Below are positions 19,654-21,929 of a DNA stretch of 21,929 nt, piece after piece. This DNA comes from a virus. Below the pieces are notes generated by a model, which made no database searches, was not told where the DNA came from, and saw nothing but the letters and a program-made list of their open reading frames with translations. Every line of letters starts with the position of its first letter. Position 1 is the first letter of the stretch. The stretch is taken from positions 1 through 21,929 of IMG/VR virus record IMGVR_UViG_3300009605_000177. One strand, 5' to 3'. The position numbers were made by a program, and so were the translations under genes.

Positions 19654-21422
19654 CCGTTGCTCGTTTCTGGATATACAAAATAAGATATATGAGGAAAATC
19701 AAACAATCCAGCACCGCCGCTTTGGGTTAAATCTATGTTTAACGAGAAGATAATCACCTGATCGTTTCCATATTGGCACGTTAGGTGCGGACCAATCATT
19801 GAGGCGTATGTGTCTGGGTCAGCCACCGTCGAAGCATCTGCCGAAAAGGAACAACTTGATATAGACACATCTGTAGAAAATCCGTGTGGTATATCCTCTA
19901 AATTAGAATATGTTATGTGTGGTTGTGTGTTTACTAGTTCGCCACCAGACGGCTGAATTGTTCTCTGTATTGGGTCAGAACCACTCTCTTTCCATTCGAG
20001 GGTACGTGCTGGAGCAGATTTAATTTCTATTTTGGGTGGGTTTGCACCTAAATCAGAATCAAACTTTGAACTAACAGTACCCGCCTGTGGGTTATCGCTG
20101 TAAATCAATATCCGCAATATGCCCGACCTGTTTTCAATCGCATCTAAGACAAGACCCGTTATGTCTACTGTTGTGTCTCCGCCGCTTCCTATACTCATGG
20201 TATAGGTTTCCATATCTAAATCAACATCAGCGAACGCACCAGCTTGCCAATCCCAAGATGTTCCCGATTCATTTTCGTTCCAGGTTACATCGGCTTCAAC
20301 AAAAGTCGTAATCAGCCTTGCTATTTTTGCCTTCAGTGCTGTTCCACTACCAAGGGCGAGACTTAATTGCATCTCTCCGCTAATAATCGTGTCCCTGTCT
20401 ACTCCAGTTACACTACTTAAGTCCCATTCTAAGATACCGTGCCGTCTTGCACTGATTCTGTCTTTAACAAAAAACGTTGTTTGGGCAGAAAAGTTTGAGT
20501 CTGCCGCTGCCTCTTTCAGGTAGGAAACTTTTGTAGAGAGAACCGATTGGGTCGTAATACTTCCGCCACCAGAAACGCCAAGGACATATTCTCCCTGCGG
20601 TGGCACGAATGGCAAAAATCTTTTTTCCCTAAAGGCAACATTGCCAGCAGGTTGCCAAAAGATTGCATCCTTGTGGGTTGTGTTTGTTGTAAATGGAAGA
20701 GTATCAATATCCCTCCAAACAAGGGTCGTTCCGTCGGTATCCAGAGATAGATAATAGACGGGTTTGTTCAAGAACACAGGCGCGAAACTTGGGAATACAG
20801 TCCATTTAGGAACACCGTCCCAATCTACCGTTAGAAGTCTAAGGGTTCCCGGTGCAGAGGGAACATCAAACACCTCTTTCCAGATAACAGTTGTCGTGCT
20901 TTTAGAGTACAGGGCTTTATTGTCATCGGTCCCAGAGACAGGGGAAGCAATTTTACCCTTCTTTGAAAACTCTCTTTGCATGTAATCTACGTTGGCTACA
21001 TCTTTATCCTGTGTCGGGTCTGCGGTTTCCTGCATTCGCCCACCAGTTAAATCTATGCTCGAACCATCAGATGCTAGTGGCGTATTAGATGTTGCAATAG
21101 CAGATTTATCAAACCCAGTTTCCATGTCTTTTGTCTGGAACCCAGTAGATATTGTCTTTGTTTGTGTTGGGATAGAAGCACCGCGATAAATAGTTACAGT
21201 GTTGTTCGTAGACCCAACAAGGGTAACAGTGAACTGGTTGGGTGTTGTTCCGGGCAAACCCTCGCCGCTAACTGTGTAGTCGTCTGTTAGTTGCAGCAAA
21301 TAGCTCCCGTCATACACAACAACGTCTGCTTGTTTTTCGATTGCAAACAGAACTGTAAAAACTTGCCCAGTGGTCCCATCACCAGTAAATGTAGATTTTC
21401 GAATTGTTGAATCAATAGTCAT
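19650..21422 (-). CDS. Tail fibre / receptor-binding protein with DNRLRE-like domain
   Basis: From ATG 21422 (sharing a base with the upstream stop, TAATG) the product has 590 residues. The first ~90 (STFTGDGTTGQVFTVLF, DDYTVSG, then TVTIYRGA) resemble the T7 fibre-type N-terminal domain that attaches to the tail. A linker with DVANVDYMQREF follows. Residues about 297-468 (RRHGILEWDLSSV, then TTFVEADVTWNE, VDITGLVLDAI and PPKIEI) have the pattern of DNRLRE/CBM96-like beta domains, often linked to carbohydrate binding. It probably recognises a host surface sugar. The frame opens at 21512, but that start would overlap the neighbour by 90 bases. Confidence 0.78.
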   Translation of the reverse strand: MTIDSTIRKSTFTGDGTTGQVFTVLFAIEKQADVVVYDGSYLLQLTDDYTVSGEGLPGTTPNQFTVTLVGSTNNTVTIYRGASIPTQTKTISTGFQTKDMETGFDKSAIATSNTPLASDGSSIDLTGGRMQETADPTQDKDVANVDYMQREFSKKGKIASPVSGTDDNKALYSKSTTTVIWKEVFDVPSAPGTLRLLTVDWDGVPKWTVFPSFAPVFLNKPVYYLSLDTDGTTLVWRDIDTLPFTTNTTHKDAIFWQPAGNVAFREKRFLPFVPPQGEYVLGVSGGGSITTQSVLSTKVSYLKEAAADSNFSAQTTFFVKDRISARRHGILEWDLSSVTGVDRDTIISGEMQLSLALGSGTALKAKIARLITTFVEADVTWNENESGTSWDWQAGAFADVDLDMETYTMSIGSGGDTTVDITGLVLDAIENRSGILRILIYSDNPQAGTVSSKFDSDLGANPPKIEIKSAPARTLEWKESGSDPIQRTIQPSGGELVNTQPHITYSNLEDIPHGFSTDVSISSCSFSADASTVADPDTYASMIGPHLTCQYGNDQVIIFSLNIDLTQSGGAGLFDFPHISYFVYPETSNG

Positions 21423-21929
21423 TATTTGCCACTCACCATCCAATGTAATTTCACCGTCGCGTTTCCTGTCCACGTAAGGGCGGCTGCCGTTCCATATTCG
21501 TTCGCGTTCCACATAACAATCTTGCCCTCTAATCTGGTTGCAGATATTCCCAACGGGTCGCCATCGTGTTGTTCATCTAGGTTATTTAGATATGCTGTGA
21601 ACACCGGATAATCATCCGTGTTTACAGTTGGGCATTCAACCTGTAACCAAACCAATTCGGGTTTTGTTGAAGCTCCAGTATCGTCCACAAGCCCGTGGGC
21701 AATCGAAAAAGTGCTGACAGTATCTGTATGCTTGTCGGTACTCGTTGTGCTGGTTTTAGTTAGACTCTCCGTTCCATACACGTACCGCCTTCCATGATTA
21801 ACACCTGTGCTATCTTGGATAATAAACCTGTCGTCGGCCTGTGCATCGGTGAGTTCGGTTGTCTCTATTACCGGTTGCCAAATGATGTTATCTTGTATGT
21901 CTACACCAACTACGGAGTCTATTTCTGCA
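21422..21929 (-). CDS. Virion or tail protein, 5' end outside the window
   Basis: The frame is open from its TAA at 21422-21424 to the right window edge, so the gene continues beyond. The apparent start at 21781 is only an internal GTG. Visible upstream residues include DNIIWQPVIETTELTD and QDSTGVNHGRRYVYG. The C-terminal part is rich in Thr, Ser and beta-prone residues, as in tail or capsid decoration proteins. It is coupled to the tail fibre gene by the TAATG overlap. No specific family is recognised. Confidence 0.65.
   Translation of the reverse strand, partial: AEIDSVVGVDIQDNIIWQPVIETTELTDAQADDRFIIQDSTGVNHGRRYVYGTESLTKTSTTSTDKHTDTVSTFSIAHGLVDDTGASTKPELVWLQVECPTVNTDDYPVFTAYLNNLDEQHDGDPLGISATRLEGKIVMWNANEYGTAAALTWTGNATVKLHWMVSGK

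Noticed and set aside
1-21929. CRISPR array, tRNA or rRNA genes
   Set aside because: No regularly spaced repeats and no cloverleaf or rRNA-like stretches were seen by eye. The GAGCGA motifs have irregular spacing and no spacers.

Overview
The window is part of a tailed-phage genome. The 536-residue head-to-tail connector, a Terminase_6-type large terminase and a Bbp19-type protein point to a podovirus, probably from an uncultured or little-studied lineage. Strong Shine-Dalgarno sites and two lipobox-like N-termini show a bacterial host, but the sequence does not identify it. The standard code fits, with TGA used as stop. No integrase, repressor, tRNA, rRNA or CRISPR array was seen.

There are two convergent blocks. 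The left block (about 229-13965, + strand) is the early/DNA-metabolism arm. It opens with a good sigma70-like promoter (153-181) and five small orphan genes that share near-identical leaders or 3' ends. A recombination pair follows: a Cas4/RecB-like PD-(D/E)XK nuclease and an ERF single-strand annealing protein. A terminator and a roughly 625-base non-coding, hairpin-rich region come next, ending in two copies of a Fur-box-like palindrome. A second long operon then runs from 4315: a ParB-adjacent-type DNA-binding protein with a C-terminal zinc knuckle, an SF2 helicase, an SSB-like OB-fold protein, several small zinc-ribbon proteins, a Toprim primase, a beta-class DNA methyltransferase, a decayed C5-cytosine methyltransferase bracketing an XF1762-type gene, a RusA-like resolvase, a scaffolding-like protein and a possible small terminase. 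Nearly every junction is an ATGA, GTGA or TAATG overlap, so the genes are probably co-transcribed and translationally coupled. No DNA polymerase is present in the window.

The right block (14079-21929, - strand, read right to left) is the late/virion arm. It holds an incomplete virion protein at the right edge, a tail fibre with a T7-fibre-like N-terminus and a DNRLRE-like C-terminal domain, the large terminase, a small proline-rich protein, an HNH nuclease, the connector, a Bbp19-like protein, a lysis-like group of small membrane proteins and a metallophosphoesterase. A rho-independent terminator at about 13970-14003 ends this arm where it meets the early arm.

The most unusual features are: (1) a 99%-identical 100-base direct repeat encoding the C-terminal motif of a C5 methyltransferase, which brackets an XF1762-like gene; (2) the structured non-coding region with twin operators; (3) ten GAGCGA motifs packed into about 540 bases of the nuclease gene; (4) cassette-like shared leaders and tails of the first genes; and (5) a scaffolding-like gene on the opposite strand from portal and terminase.
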